36,508 bases of DNA from Burkholderiales bacterium Ga0077543 (GCA_001464055.1 LNET01000022.1:1-36508), one strand, 5' to 3'. Positions 1 to 7,969 are shown, counted from the stretch's first letter. Program-made: numbers and translations. The notes: generated by a model not told the origin, from the sequence alone.

Positions 1-1
1 C

Positions 2-1531
2 ACCGGCCAGGCCACGCTGCAAGGCGCGCTGACCGCCATCACCGGCGGCGAGTTCAAGGACGGATTCACGGCCGGGCTGGCGCAAAGCCTGGGCGCGGAG
101 ATCGGGCGCGGGCTGGAACTGGAGATAAGCAAGCTGCAAGCCGGCGACACCCCCATCAGCGCCACCGAGGCCGGCGCGCTGCGGCAATTCGCACGCGTGG
201 CGCAGAGCGCGGTGAGCCTGCTGGGGAACCCTGAAGACCCGGGCCATGCGTTTGCGCTGACGTTCGTGAATGGGTTGGTGGGTGATGTGCAGCAGGGGCT
301 GACGGCGCATGGGTCACAGACCGTGTCGCCGGCCTGGGCCAGTGCGCCGGATGAGACGGCGGCGGAGACGGCGAGGTTGGCGAGGCAGAACGAAGCTATG
401 GCTGGGGCCGGGCCACAGGGTATAGCGTTTGGGTCGCCAATCGTGCTCAGCCATGCAAGAGGTAACACCAGGGTCGGCGACTCCTCGACCGGCGCGCATA
501 GCAGCAACGCATCCGATCGGTCCAATGCGGACCCGGCAGACCTTTCAGGCGGAAGAACTGGCCATGTCGGTCCGCTTCGCGAAGGACCTGCGGGTGTTGA
601 TCCGTGGCCACCAGGAACAACTCACGAACCAGGTAACGGACCGCTTTCCAGAAACGACGATGGGGTGGCACAGCAAGTCGTGGTGACAGGCACCAGAGCA
701 CCCTGGCACGAGCGTTTGCTCTACCGACTACAAAATTCATCGGACCCGGAGTCGAACGTTTATGTGAACTGGGCACGTGATTTGCCGTTGCTGGGACTAC
801 CCAGTCGATTGCTGGGGGGCCTTGAGGCCATCGCTCGAGGTCCGGCACAGTACACCGATGACGGGCAGCCTCTGCTCTGGAACGAGCGGATGCAAGAGTT
901 CCAACGGCAAGAGGACATTGCTTTGGAGGCCGCTTCGGTTGCCATGGTGCCCACTGTGGGATCACGCGGGTCGGCTGTTGCACGTAGCGGCCTGGTCGTA
1001 GAAGCTGGTGCAGCTGAGCGGTACATGACGACATTGGCGTCCGCTGAACGCTCGAGCCTAGGCCATGTCTCCCATGAGGTCATCACCATCGTCTCAGTCG
1101 AGAGTGGTGAGATCGTGGGGCGGCAGGTGCTGGGCAGCAGTGGCGGCAGGCCAGGTACTGAATTGCTGGACGCGATGCGGGGAAATACCGTGACGCACAA
1201 CCATCCCAGCGGTGGGCCTCTTGGCTACGACGACATGACGACGGCTATTGCTTATGGCGCAAGAGAGTTTCGAGCGGTGGGGCCTGAGAACACCAGAGTG
1301 CTGGATCTCAGCCAGTTGCCCATACATTCCAGGCATGCTGCATTGGTGACCTTGGGAGAAATCAGAGCGTCGGAGCAGGCGGCATTCTTGCTGGCGCACC
1401 CTGACTATCGAAGCTATTCGCCCGCACAGCGATTCTTATTGTCCAGTCAGGTGCTGGAGAATATCGTGCAGCGGCTTGCCAGCAAGCTGCCAGAGCAGGT
1501 TGGCTATTACGTCTTGCCAACTCCCAAGTGA
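2..1531 (+). CDS. C-terminal part of a large polymorphic toxin (CdiA/hemagglutinin-like) with JAB/RadC-like metalloprotease tip
   Basis: The frame is open from the left edge of the window, so the gene starts upstream; 509 residues are visible. The first ~110 residues resemble the Ala/Gly-rich pre-toxin stalk of filamentous hemagglutinin proteins. A low-complexity linker and a VVVTGTR stretch, common just before toxin tips in Xanthomonas and Burkholderiales polymorphic toxins, come next. The last ~180 residues hold HNHPSGG followed by YDDM, which matches the JAMM zinc site of JAB/RadC-type metalloproteases (HxH, then a downstream Asp); the usual Ser of the motif looks replaced by Gly. Known family role: isopeptidase-like or peptidase tip delivered into competitors. 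The gene is followed 13 bases later by a small gene that fits an immunity protein. A GTG at 197 is an internal codon, not a convincing start. Secretion route and target are not visible. Confidence 0.72.
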   Translation, partial: TGQATLQGALTAITGGEFKDGFTAGLAQSLGAEIGRGLELEISKLQAGDTPISATEAGALRQFARVAQSAVSLLGNPEDPGHAFALTFVNGLVGDVQQGLTAHGSQTVSPAWASAPDETAAETARLARQNEAMAGAGPQGIAFGSPIVLSHARGNTRVGDSSTGAHSSNASDRSNADPADLSGGRTGHVGPLREGPAGVDPWPPGTTHEPGNGPLSRNDDGVAQQVVVTGTRAPWHERLLYRLQNSSDPESNVYVNWARDLPLLGLPSRLLGGLEAIARGPAQYTDDGQPLLWNERMQEFQRQEDIALEAASVAMVPTVGSRGSAVARSGLVVEAGAAERYMTTLASAERSSLGHVSHEVITIVSVESGEIVGRQVLGSSGGRPGTELLDAMRGNTVTHNHPSGGPLGYDDMTTAIAYGAREFRAVGPENTRVLDLSQLPIHSRHAALVTLGEIRASEQAAFLLAHPDYRSYSPAQRFLLSSQVLENIVQRLASKLPEQVGYYVLPTPK

Positions 1532-1544
1532 CAGAGGAAGTTCG

Positions 1545-1850
1545 ATGACAAACTCAGTCGACAGCAAGATGGTTTTCGACGACCTGGTCAGCCGAGCCGC
1601 AGCCACGTTGACTGTCGACGACCTCAGCATTCTGAAAGCCCATGAAAAGGATCGAGCAAGCCGCATGCTCCATCTGACAGCTGGTCATCAGCTGAGAGAT
1701 GCCTTGGGACTTTGGGGTGAGGGGGCATCCGAGAAGCTCCTGGCGATCGAACAACATGCGAACCAGGGGATGCTTCTCGGCTTCGACGCTGATGGCGCTT
1801 CTTCAGCCATGCTTGGGTTCTTGTGGGACAGGTTTCATTGCCAAAAGTGA
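1545..1850 (+). CDS. Probable immunity protein, DUF6794-like (101 aa)
   Basis: Small soluble acidic protein starting at ATG 1545, chosen because AGAGGAAG sits at the right distance and the gene then begins 13 bases after the toxin stop; an upstream in-frame ATG at 1476 lies inside the toxin gene. Residues ~45-95 follow the pattern of the DUF6794 family as I remember it: a R-D/N-x2-G-L-W-G core, a hydrophobic L-x(5-6)-G segment, then D-x-A-S before a terminal amphipathic helix ending in WDRFH. No signal peptide or membrane segment is seen. Position directly behind a toxin tip is the classic place for a cognate immunity gene, so that role is inferred from context; the family match is from memory and moderate. 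Confidence 0.6.
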   Translation: MTNSVDSKMVFDDLVSRAAATLTVDDLSILKAHEKDRASRMLHLTAGHQLRDALGLWGEGASEKLLAIEQHANQGMLLGFDADGASSAMLGFLWDRFHCQK

Positions 1851-1880
1851 GGTCTCGACGCGCCGGAGTGCTCGACGACC

Positions 1881-2012
1881 CGGCGCATGTATCGCATCGA
1901 AGCGCACATCTTCGTGGCCTTCATGGCGTATTGCCTGCAGGTGACCTTGAAGGCCAAGCTGCGGACGCAGGCCGGTGGCACGACCTCGCGCGTGGTCATA
2001 GAGATGAGTTGA
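1881..2012 (+). pseudogene. Transposase remnant (C-terminal end, IS1634/IS4-like DDE)
   Basis: In frame 3 from about 1881 the sequence reads RIEAHIFVAFMAYCLQVTLKA, a stretch characteristic of the C-terminal region of IS1634-type transposases (usually ...RIEAHIFVAF.AYCL...LK..L...). The similarity fades after about 35 residues and the frame stops at 2012. Nothing upstream in any frame continues the transposase, so it is a fossil fragment. It sits exactly between the toxin-immunity pair and the PIN gene, which supports past IS-mediated rearrangement there. No inverted repeats of the former element can be recognised. Confidence 0.6.
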
Positions 2013-2101
2013 TGCTGGCGCTGCTGCCGCATCCACCGCTGCAGCGGATCGGCCGCCGGTGAAGACGTCGCCGACAAGCAAAGTCCTACGAAGCCAGCGG
2101 C

Positions 2102-2545
2102 TCATAGCGCAAGCACTGCAAGCTTGGCGAAGTAGCTGTTGTAGGGCTTGGGGTCGCGCGTCAGCACGCTGAGATTGGACACGGCCGCGTGGGCCCCGAT
2201 GTAGAAGTCAGGCAGAGGCTTGTGCCTGGACCCGCCCCGGCGCCGAACCATCGCATAGGCTGCGGCGGTGAGCGATGCCGCGGCCCAGGGCAGGGGTGTC
2301 CGCAGTGTTTCGTAGACGTCGAGCATCGCGTCCAGCGCCCGTACGTCCGGGCCCGGGATCAGCAGCTCGGAGTAGATGACGATGTTGACGTGCAGCGGGC
2401 TTCGTTCGCTGCGCACCTGCAACTGCTCTATCGCCCAGTCATGCCAGGGGCTCGCTTCGTCGATGCAGTCCACCCAGACGTTCGTGTCGACCAGGACGCC
2501 GGCCGAACCGTCGTAGCCTGCCAGGCTAGCGAGCGCCACGACCAC
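2102..2545 (-). CDS. PIN-domain ribonuclease, VapC-like toxin (orphan)
   Basis: A 147-residue protein with the four acidic PIN positions: D20 in LVDTNVWVD, E60 in IYSELLIP, D113 in LPDFYIGAHA and D131 in LTRDPKPYNSYF. Members of this family are Mg2+-dependent RNases, usually VapC toxins that cleave tRNA or rRNA. The start is uncertain: GTG 2545 is the first candidate, and the PIN core begins ~16 residues later with no nearer ATG. A normal VapB antitoxin gene should lie immediately upstream, but only 108 bases separate this gene from the GntR gene. They hold a tiny frame (ATG 2585 to stop at 2526, MRFIRGEEPTKSTGGRGAR) that could be an antitoxin tail. Either the antitoxin is lost or it is a highly reduced one. 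Confidence 0.75.
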   Translation of the reverse strand: MVVALASLAGYDGSAGVLVDTNVWVDCIDEASPWHDWAIEQLQVRSERSPLHVNIVIYSELLIPGPDVRALDAMLDVYETLRTPLPWAAASLTAAAYAMVRRRGGSRHKPLPDFYIGAHAAVSNLSVLTRDPKPYNSYFAKLAVLAL

Positions 2546-2653
2546 CAGTGCTCTTGGTGGGTTCTTCGCCGCGGATGAAGCGCATGATCTCTCCAGAGTA
2601 GGAATAGGAAGTAGGAGCTTTACCTCGGCAGATGGGATGCCCGGATCAGCCCC

Positions 2654-3346
2654 TCACCGCCGCTGCCGCGCCTCGTGCAACTGATGCAGCGTGATCTTCC
2701 GCACCTCGGTCTTGCTCTGTTCGATGTGGGTCTTGATCAGCAGCAGCGCGGGTTCGGCCTTGCGCTGGATGACGGCGCGCAGGATCTTGGCGTGCTCCTG
2801 GTAAGTGGCGTCCACGCGGTCGGGGCGGGTGAAGTCCAGGCGGCGGACGATGCGGATGCGGTCGGTCACCTCCTGGTGGACCCGGGCCATTTCCTCGTTG
2901 CCGGTGGCGGTCAGCAAGGTGGCGTGGAAGGCTTCGTCCAGCGCACCCACCTTCTTCGGGTCGTCCAGGCGTTCGGCGGCCGGCACCAGCCAGGCGGCCT
3001 TCAGGGCTTCCAGCTCGGGCGGGTCGTCGCTGCGCAGGGCCAGCTTGGTCACGGCCGCGCTTTCCAGCACCACGCGCAGGTCGTACAGCATGTCCAGCCG
3101 GGCGAAGTCGATGGGCTTGACGAACCAGCCGCTCTTGCTTTCCACGCCCAGGAAACCTTCGTTGCGCAGCCTGAACAGCGCTTCGCGCACCGGCGTGCGG
3201 CTCACGCCCAGGCGCTGGCCGATCTCGGTTTCGCTGAAGCGGTCGCCGGCCACCCACTGGAAGTCGTGCAGCTCGGCCTTCAGCGTGCTGTAGACCTGTT
3301 CGGCCAGGTTGGCGCGCGGTGGGGTCAGGGTTTCGGCGATGGCCAT
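2654..3346 (-). CDS. GntR-family transcriptional regulator, FCD subfamily
   Basis: A 230-residue regulator. Residues ~12-75 form the winged helix-turn-helix with the typical LGVSRTPVREALFRL recognition helix. Residues ~85-220 form the all-helical FCD ligand domain with acidic/His metal-site positions (EAFHATLL, EHAKIL, IKTHIEQ). ATG 3346 is chosen because the HTH starts right after it and it lies 7 bases behind the stop of the preceding ABC ATPase gene; the longer frame to 3574 is low complexity and overlaps that gene. It is the last gene of the 18-kb nitrogen cluster. FCD regulators usually sense a small carboxylate or amide and repress a nearby operon; the TGGTATACCA palindrome before atzF is the best candidate site. 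Ligand not visible. Confidence 0.88.
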   Translation of the reverse strand: MAIAETLTPPRANLAEQVYSTLKAELHDFQWVAGDRFSETEIGQRLGVSRTPVREALFRLRNEGFLGVESKSGWFVKPIDFARLDMLYDLRVVLESAAVTKLALRSDDPPELEALKAAWLVPAAERLDDPKKVGALDEAFHATLLTATGNEEMARVHQEVTDRIRIVRRLDFTRPDRVDATYQEHAKILRAVIQRKAEPALLLIKTHIEQSKTEVRKITLHQLHEARQRR

Positions 3347-3353
3347 GCCCGAA

Positions 3354-4310
3354 TCATGCGGCAAAGTGGCAGGCCACCTGGCGCAGGCCCAGGGTGCGCA
3401 GCGGCGGGGCTTCACGGCCGCAGCGGTCTTCGCCCTGGGGGCAGCGGCCGTGGAAGCGGCAGGCCTGGGCGGGCGGGTCGATGGGGCTGGCCACTTCGCC
3501 GGTGAGCTTGATGCGCGGGCCCTGCCCGGGAATGGCCGAGACCAGGGCCTGGGTGTAGGGGTGCTTGGGCGCACGGAACACCTGGTCCGAAGGGCCTTGT
3601 TCCACCAACTTGCCCAGGTACATCACGGCCACGCGGTCGGTCAGCAGGCGCACCACGTTCAGGTCGTGGCTGACGAACAGGTAGCTCAGGCCCAGTTCGC
3701 CACGCAGCCGTTCCAGCAGCTGCAGCACCACGGCCTGCACCGACACGTCCAGCGCGGCGGTGGGCTCGTCCAGGATCAGCAGCCGGGGCTTCACCGCCAG
3801 CGCCCGGGCAATGCCCACGCGCGCCTTCTGTCCGCCCGACAGCTGGTGCGGGTAGCGGTCCAGCAGGGCCAGCGGCAGGCCCACCTGCTGGGCCACTTCG
3901 TCCACCCGCGCGCGGGCCTCGCCGCCGCGCAGGCCGGTCAGCAGGGCCAGGGGTTCGGCGATGGTGTCGCGCGCCGTGAAGCGCGGGTTCAGGCTGTCGG
4001 TGGGGTCCTGGAAGACCATCTGGATCAGCGCCCGTTCGGGCGTGCGGGCAAAGCGGGCGGCGGGCGTGCCGGCCAGGTCCTTGGCGTCGAAGACGATGCG
4101 GCCGTCGGTCACGTCCAGCAGCCGCGCCAGCAGGCGCACCAGGGTGCTCTTGCCGCAGCCCGATTCGCCCACCAGGCCCACGCTTTCGCCCGCGCCGATG
4201 TGCAGGGTGACATCGTCCACCGCATGCAGCAGCGCGCCGCGCCGGCCAGCCACGGGGAAGCGCTTGTTCAGGCGTTCGGCACTCAGCAGCGGCGCAGTCG
4301 TCTCAGGCAT
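3354..4310 (-). CDS. dppF: Peptide/nickel-type ABC transporter ATPase, DppF/OppF-like
   Basis: A 318-residue ABC ATPase of the oligopeptide importer class. Walker A GESGCGKST, Q-loop MVFQDPTDSLNP, signature LSGGQKARVGIARAL, Walker [13 protein letters not shown] and the H-loop FVSHD are all present. It carries the C-terminal oligopeptide extension with a Cys-rich CRFHGRCPQ motif, typical for DppF/OppF (iron-sulphur ligand motif in relatives). ATG 4310 overlaps the dppD end by 8 bases and is preferred over an upstream in-frame start at 4355. It pairs with DppD, DppB and DppC just upstream and with the family-5 binding protein encoded 13 kb earlier in the same cluster. Substrate presumably a small amide, urea polymer or peptide; inferred from context. 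Confidence 0.9.
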   Translation of the reverse strand: MPETTAPLLSAERLNKRFPVAGRRGALLHAVDDVTLHIGAGESVGLVGESGCGKSTLVRLLARLLDVTDGRIVFDAKDLAGTPAARFARTPERALIQMVFQDPTDSLNPRFTARDTIAEPLALLTGLRGGEARARVDEVAQQVGLPLALLDRYPHQLSGGQKARVGIARALAVKPRLLILDEPTAALDVSVQAVVLQLLERLRGELGLSYLFVSHDLNVVRLLTDRVAVMYLGKLVEQGPSDQVFRAPKHPYTQALVSAIPGQGPRIKLTGEVASPIDPPAQACRFHGRCPQGEDRCGREAPPLRTLGLRQVACHFAA

Positions 4311-5439
4311 GGGCGGGGTCGGGGGTGGGCTTGTTCGCGGGTGCAGAACCGGCATCGGGTTCGGAAGTCAGCGGGTGCCAGCAGGCCACGCTGTGGATCT
4401 GGGTGGGGTCGAGCACGGGGCGTTCGCTGCGGCAGCGGTCGGTGGCGCGTTCACAGCGCTCGGCAAAGCGGCAGGCCGGCAGGTCGCTGCGCTTCAGGTC
4501 GGGCAGGTTGCCGGGCACCGGGGCCAGGCTGGCGATGCTGCTGTGTTCACCGGGGGTGCTGCTCATCAACCGGGCGGTGTAGGGGTGCTGCGGCCGCGCG
4601 AACAGCGCTTCGGTGGGCGCGCTTTCCACGGCGTGGCCGGCGTGCATGACGATGATGCGGTCGCAGTAGTCGGCGGCCAGCGCCAGGTCGTGGGTGATGA
4701 AGATGGTGGCCATGTTGCGCACCCGGGCCAGGCCGGTGATGAGATCCATCACCGCGGCCTGCGTGGTGACGTCCAGGCCGGTGGTGGGCTCGTCGGCCAC
4801 CAGCAGGCTGGGCCGGCAGGCCAGGGCCAAGGCGATCATCACGCGCTGGCACATGCCGCCGCTCATCTCGAAGGGGTAGGCGTTGACGCGGCGTTCGGGG
4901 TCGGCAATGGCCACCTCGCGCAGGGCCTGCACGGCGCGGTCTTTCAGGCTTCGGGACAAGTCGGCACCCGTGGCGGCGGCGTGGCGGCGCAGCACGTCCT
5001 GAATCTGCAGACCCACCGGGCGAATGGGGTTCAGCGCGGTGCGCGGGCTCTGGAAGATCATGCTGATCTCGCGGCCGCGCAGGTTCGCCAGCGTGCCTTC
5101 GTCGGCCTTCAGCAGGTCCATGCCGCCGAACACGGCGCTGCCGCTGGTCACCTTGGCGGCGCGGTCGCTGATGCCCAGCATGGCGTAGCTCAGCACGCTC
5201 TTGCCCGAGCCGCTTTCGCCCACCAGGCCCACGATCTCGCCCTTGTTCACCTGGAAGTTGATGGCCTCCAGCGCCCACACCGTGCCGCTGCGGGTGCGGA
5301 ACTCCAGGCTGAAGTCGCGCACGTCCAGCAAAGGAACCGCCGTGGCTTTTTCAAGCGGCAGCCGCGGAACCGGCTCTGCCGGGCCGCTGGGTGCGCCCCC
5401 CTGGGGGGGAGCGACGAAGTCGCTACGGGGGGGGTTCAT
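4303..5439 (-). CDS. dppD: Peptide/nickel-type ABC transporter ATPase, DppD/OppD-like
   Basis: A 378-residue ATPase: Walker A GESGSGKSV, Q-loop IFQSPRTALNPI, a signature of the form MSGGMCQRVMIALAL, Walker B LLVADEPTTGLD, H-loop FITHD, and the C-terminal CRFAERC motif of the OppD/DppD family. The signature has Met in place of the usual Gln after the glycines, a normal variant in this branch. The first ~27 residues (MNPPRSDFVAPPQGG...) are not part of the domain: they are encoded by a dispersed Burkholderiales repeat (5361-5437) with another copy at 15113-15190. The start codon itself, overlapping the dppC stop as ATGA, lies in that repeat. Alternatives without the repeat are a TTG or GTG near codons 38-42, just before the domain. 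Confidence 0.9.
   Translation of the reverse strand: MNPPRSDFVAPPQGGAPSGPAEPVPRLPLEKATAVPLLDVRDFSLEFRTRSGTVWALEAINFQVNKGEIVGLVGESGSGKSVLSYAMLGISDRAAKVTSGSAVFGGMDLLKADEGTLANLRGREISMIFQSPRTALNPIRPVGLQIQDVLRRHAAATGADLSRSLKDRAVQALREVAIADPERRVNAYPFEMSGGMCQRVMIALALACRPSLLVADEPTTGLDVTTQAAVMDLITGLARVRNMATIFITHDLALAADYCDRIIVMHAGHAVESAPTEALFARPQHPYTARLMSSTPGEHSSIASLAPVPGNLPDLKRSDLPACRFAERCERATDRCRSERPVLDPTQIHSVACWHPLTSEPDAGSAPANKPTPDPAHA
5361..5437. repeat. Dispersed GC-rich intergenic repeat, copy A (inside dppD 5' end)
   Basis: The first 27 bases (5361-5387, core GGAACCGGCTCTGCCGGG) are identical to 15113-15139. The remaining ~50 bases diverge but keep the same plan: a CCCCCT/GGGGGG palindromic block, AGCGA...CG, and a G-run followed by TTCAT. 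The GGCTCTGCC part and the C-run/G-run parts can pair as hairpins. This copy is translated as the N-terminus of DppD. Repeats of this design are common between genes in Burkholderiales from memory; the second copy in this window is direct evidence that it is a repeat. Confidence 0.75.
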
Positions 5440-6269
5440 GTTCTCCGGCGCGGGTCGAAGATGTCGCGCAACGCGTCACCCAGCAGGTTGAAGGTGAACA
5501 CCGCCAGCATCAGCACCATGCCGGGGAAGAAGGCCACCCACCATTCGCCGCTGACGATGAACTGCGCGCCCTCCGCCACCAGGATGCCCCACTCGGGGTC
5601 GGGCGGGCGCACGCCCAGGCCAATGAAGCTCAGGCCGGCGGCGTTCAGGATGGCCCAGCCCATGTTCAGGCTGACCTGCACCATGGCCGGCGGCAGCGAA
5701 TTCGGAAACAGGTGCACGGCCAGGATCCGCAGGTTGCCATTGCCCGCCAGCCGCGCCGCTTCCACCCAGCCGGCGTTGCGCCGCACGTTGGCTTCGGCCC
5801 GCGCCACGCGCACGTAGAAGGGCAGGTTGATGATGGCCGTGGCCAGCACGATGTTGCCCACCGTATTGCCCAAGGCAGCCACGATGCCCATGGCCAGCAC
5901 GAACAGCGGGAAGGCCATGATGGTGTCCGACAGCCGGCTGATGATGCGGTCCCACCAGCCGCCGAAAAAGCCAGCAGCCAGGCCCAGCGGCATGCCGATG
6001 ACGAAGCTGGCGGCCACCGCGGCCACGGCAATGCCCAGGTCGAGCCGGGTTGCCACCACGGTGCGGCTGAAGATGTCGCGGCCCAGCGCGTCGGTGCCGA
6101 ACCAGTGGGTGGCGTTGGGTGGCTGCAAGGCCACGTCGGTGTTGCTGGCCAGCGGGTCGAAGGGCACCAGGTAGGGCCCGAACAGCGCCATGAAAACGAA
6201 CACCAGGAACAACCCCGCCGCCATCAGCGTGACGGGGTTTTCCGACAAGACATGCTTGACGTGATTCAT
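5436..6269 (-). CDS. dppC: Peptide/nickel-type ABC transporter permease, DppC-like
   Basis: A 277-residue inner-membrane permease with a short N-terminal cytoplasmic tail, a first membrane helix at ~16-38, the DppC/OppC periplasmic loop (HWFGTDALGRDIFSR), and five further helices. The EAA-type loop reads EAARLAGNGNLRILAVHLFPN, which contacts the ATPase. ATG 6269 overlaps the dppB stop (ATGA), and its stop overlaps the dppD start. It forms the translocation channel with DppB. The sequence is complete and ordinary for the family. Confidence 0.92.
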   Translation of the reverse strand: MNHVKHVLSENPVTLMAAGLFLVFVFMALFGPYLVPFDPLASNTDVALQPPNATHWFGTDALGRDIFSRTVVATRLDLGIAVAAVAASFVIGMPLGLAAGFFGGWWDRIISRLSDTIMAFPLFVLAMGIVAALGNTVGNIVLATAIINLPFYVRVARAEANVRRNAGWVEAARLAGNGNLRILAVHLFPNSLPPAMVQVSLNMGWAILNAAGLSFIGLGVRPPDPEWGILVAEGAQFIVSGEWWVAFFPGMVLMLAVFTFNLLGDALRDIFDPRRRT

Positions 6270-7276
6270 TCCACGGCCACCCGGGGGTCGATCAGGACAT
6301 AGGCGACGTCGACCAGCAGGTTCAACAGCACGAACAGGATGCCCATGGCCAGCACGAAGCCCTGCACGGGGGCGTAGTCGCTGGCGGTGAGCGCGTCGAT
6401 GGCATAGCTGCCCACGCCGGGCCAGCCGAAGACCTTCTCGACGATGACGCTGCTGCCCAGCATGAAGCTGAACACCATGCCCAGCGTCGTGACCACGGGC
6501 AGCAGGGCGTTGCGCAGGCCGTACTTCACCAGCACCGTGGTGGTGGAAAGGCCGCTGGCGCGCGCAGTGCGGATGAAGTCGGCGCTCAGCACCGACAGCA
6601 TGGAAGCCCGCGTCATGCGCGCAATCGGCGCCAGCACGAACAGCGCCATGGTGATGACCGGCAAGATCAGCTGCTTGAACGCCGCCCACCACAGCGCGCC
6701 GTCGCCCACCAGCGCAGCGTCCACCAGGTACAGGCCGGTGACGGTGGGCGGCGGGCTGAACATCGGGTCCAGGCGGCCCAGCGGCGAAGGTGCCCAGCCC
6801 AGCAGGAAATAGAACACGTAGGCCAGCAGCAGCCCGGTGAAGAAGGTGGGCAGCGAGACGCCTGCGGTGGTCAGCAGCCGGCACAGCTGGTCGATCCAGC
6901 TGCCCGGGCGGGTGGCGGCCATCACGCCCAGCGGCAGCGCGATGGCGCAGGAAAGCACCAGCGCCAGCAGCACCATTTCCAGCGAAGCCGGCAGGCGCGT
7001 CAGCAGTTCCTGCAGCACCGGCTGGCCGGTGGTCAGCGACAGGCCCATGTCGCCACGCAAGAGCCCGCCCACGTACAGGAAGAACTGCTCCAGCAGCGGC
7101 TTGTCCAGGCCCAGCTGGGTGCGCACCTGGGCGATGGCTTCCTCGGTGGCCGCGCCGCCTGCGAAATAGGCCGCCGGGTCGCCGGGCAGCGCCCGTGTGA
7201 GGATGAAGGTGATGATGACCACGCCCACCAGGTTGGGCAGGGCCGACAGCAAACGGGTGAGAAGAACGCGCAGCAT
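6266..7276 (-). CDS. dppB: Peptide/nickel-type ABC transporter permease, DppB-like
   Basis: A 336-residue permease starting at ATG 7276, 4 bases after the stop of the upstream cysteine hydrolase. The N-terminus MLRVLLTRLLSALPNLVGVV and the LPGDPAAYFAG motif are typical of DppB/OppB. Six membrane helices follow, with the conserved EAA-like loop (DFIRTARASGLS...VKYGLRNALLP) and a GWPGVGSYAIDAL segment near the end. Partners are DppC (ATGA overlap), DppD and DppF. The tight junction with an amidohydrolase gene indicates co-translation of uptake and catabolic functions. Confidence 0.92.
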   Translation of the reverse strand: MLRVLLTRLLSALPNLVGVVIITFILTRALPGDPAAYFAGGAATEEAIAQVRTQLGLDKPLLEQFFLYVGGLLRGDMGLSLTTGQPVLQELLTRLPASLEMVLLALVLSCAIALPLGVMAATRPGSWIDQLCRLLTTAGVSLPTFFTGLLLAYVFYFLLGWAPSPLGRLDPMFSPPPTVTGLYLVDAALVGDGALWWAAFKQLILPVITMALFVLAPIARMTRASMLSVLSADFIRTARASGLSTTTVLVKYGLRNALLPVVTTLGMVFSFMLGSSVIVEKVFGWPGVGSYAIDALTASDYAPVQGFVLAMGILFVLLNLLVDVAYVLIDPRVAVE

Positions 7277-7280
7277 CGGC

Positions 7281-7964
7281 TCAGGCCTGCGGGTGAACAG
7301 CGGCCAGCACGGCGGCCAGCGAAGCCACCCAGCCGACGATGCCGCCCTGGGCGGTGACCATCGACAGCGTGGCGGCCTTGAATTCCGGGAAGTAGCTTTG
7401 CGTGGCTTCGTCGACCAGCAGGCCGTCGTAGCCACGGTCGTTGGCTTCGCGCATGGTGGTCTGCACGCACACTTCGGTGGTGACGCCGGCAAACACCAGG
7501 TGCGTGACGCCGCGCACCTGCAGGGCTTCGTGCAGCGCGGTGCCGTAGAAGGCGCCCTTGCCGGGCTTGTCGATCAGCACTTCGCCGGGCAGCGGCGCCA
7601 GCGCGGGCACGATGTCGTGGCCGGGTTCGCCGCGCACCAGCAGCCGGCCCATGGGCCCGGCGTCGCCGATGCGCAGGCCGGGCTTGCCACGCTCGCGCTT
7701 GGCCGGCGGGCAGTCGTGCAGGTCGGGGGCGTGGCCTTCACGCGTGTGCACCACCGGCCAGCCACGTTCGCGCCAGGCCTGCAGCAAGGCACGCGTGGGT
7801 TCGATGGCCGACTGCAGCAGCGAGACATCGTTGCCCAGGGCGGCGCCGAAGCCGCCGGGTTCGATGAAGTCGCGCTGCATGTCGATGACGATCAGCGCGG
7901 TGCGGCCGGGTGGCAGTTCGAAGGCAAAGGGCAGGGCGTCGACCGTCAGGGTGGGTTTCATCAT
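7281..7964 (-). CDS. Cysteine hydrolase of the isochorismatase-like family; candidate triuret hydrolase (TrtA-like)
   Basis: A 227-residue isochorismatase-fold amidohydrolase. The catalytic triad is seen as D28 (VIDMQRDF), K133 (DKPGKGAFY) and C166 ([21 protein letters not shown]). It is a clear paralogue of the BiuH-like protein encoded at 9592-10293 (shared THTREGH-PD, GPxGRxLVRGEPG, IDKPGKG), but it lacks the ANKRWRS segment and a ~9-residue insert, so the substrate pocket lid differs. It starts 5 bases after the ABC ATPase stop and ends 4 bases before dppB. Known relatives hydrolyse biuret, triuret or ureidoacrylate. Because atzE, atzG and atzH are present but a cyanuric acid hydrolase is not, triuret hydrolysis to carboxybiuret is my inference for this paralogue. 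A second biuret hydrolase is the main alternative. Confidence 0.8.
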   Translation of the reverse strand: MMKPTLTVDALPFAFELPPGRTALIVIDMQRDFIEPGGFGAALGNDVSLLQSAIEPTRALLQAWRERGWPVVHTREGHAPDLHDCPPAKRERGKPGLRIGDAGPMGRLLVRGEPGHDIVPALAPLPGEVLIDKPGKGAFYGTALHEALQVRGVTHLVFAGVTTEVCVQTTMREANDRGYDGLLVDEATQSYFPEFKAATLSMVTAQGGIVGWVASLAAVLAAVHPQA

Positions 7965-7969
7965 CGCGT

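Noticed and set aside
2526..2585. 19-codon frame MRFIRGEEPTKSTGGRGAR upstream of the PIN gene, considered as a complete antitoxin gene.
   Set aside because: Too short for any known antitoxin, no clear RBS, and it overlaps the PIN start; kept only as a possible remnant.
3961..5817. A long plus-strand frame antisense to dppF, dppD and dppC.
   Set aside because: Gly/Ala/Val/His-rich shadow without recognisable domains; the minus strand carries three intact transporter genes.
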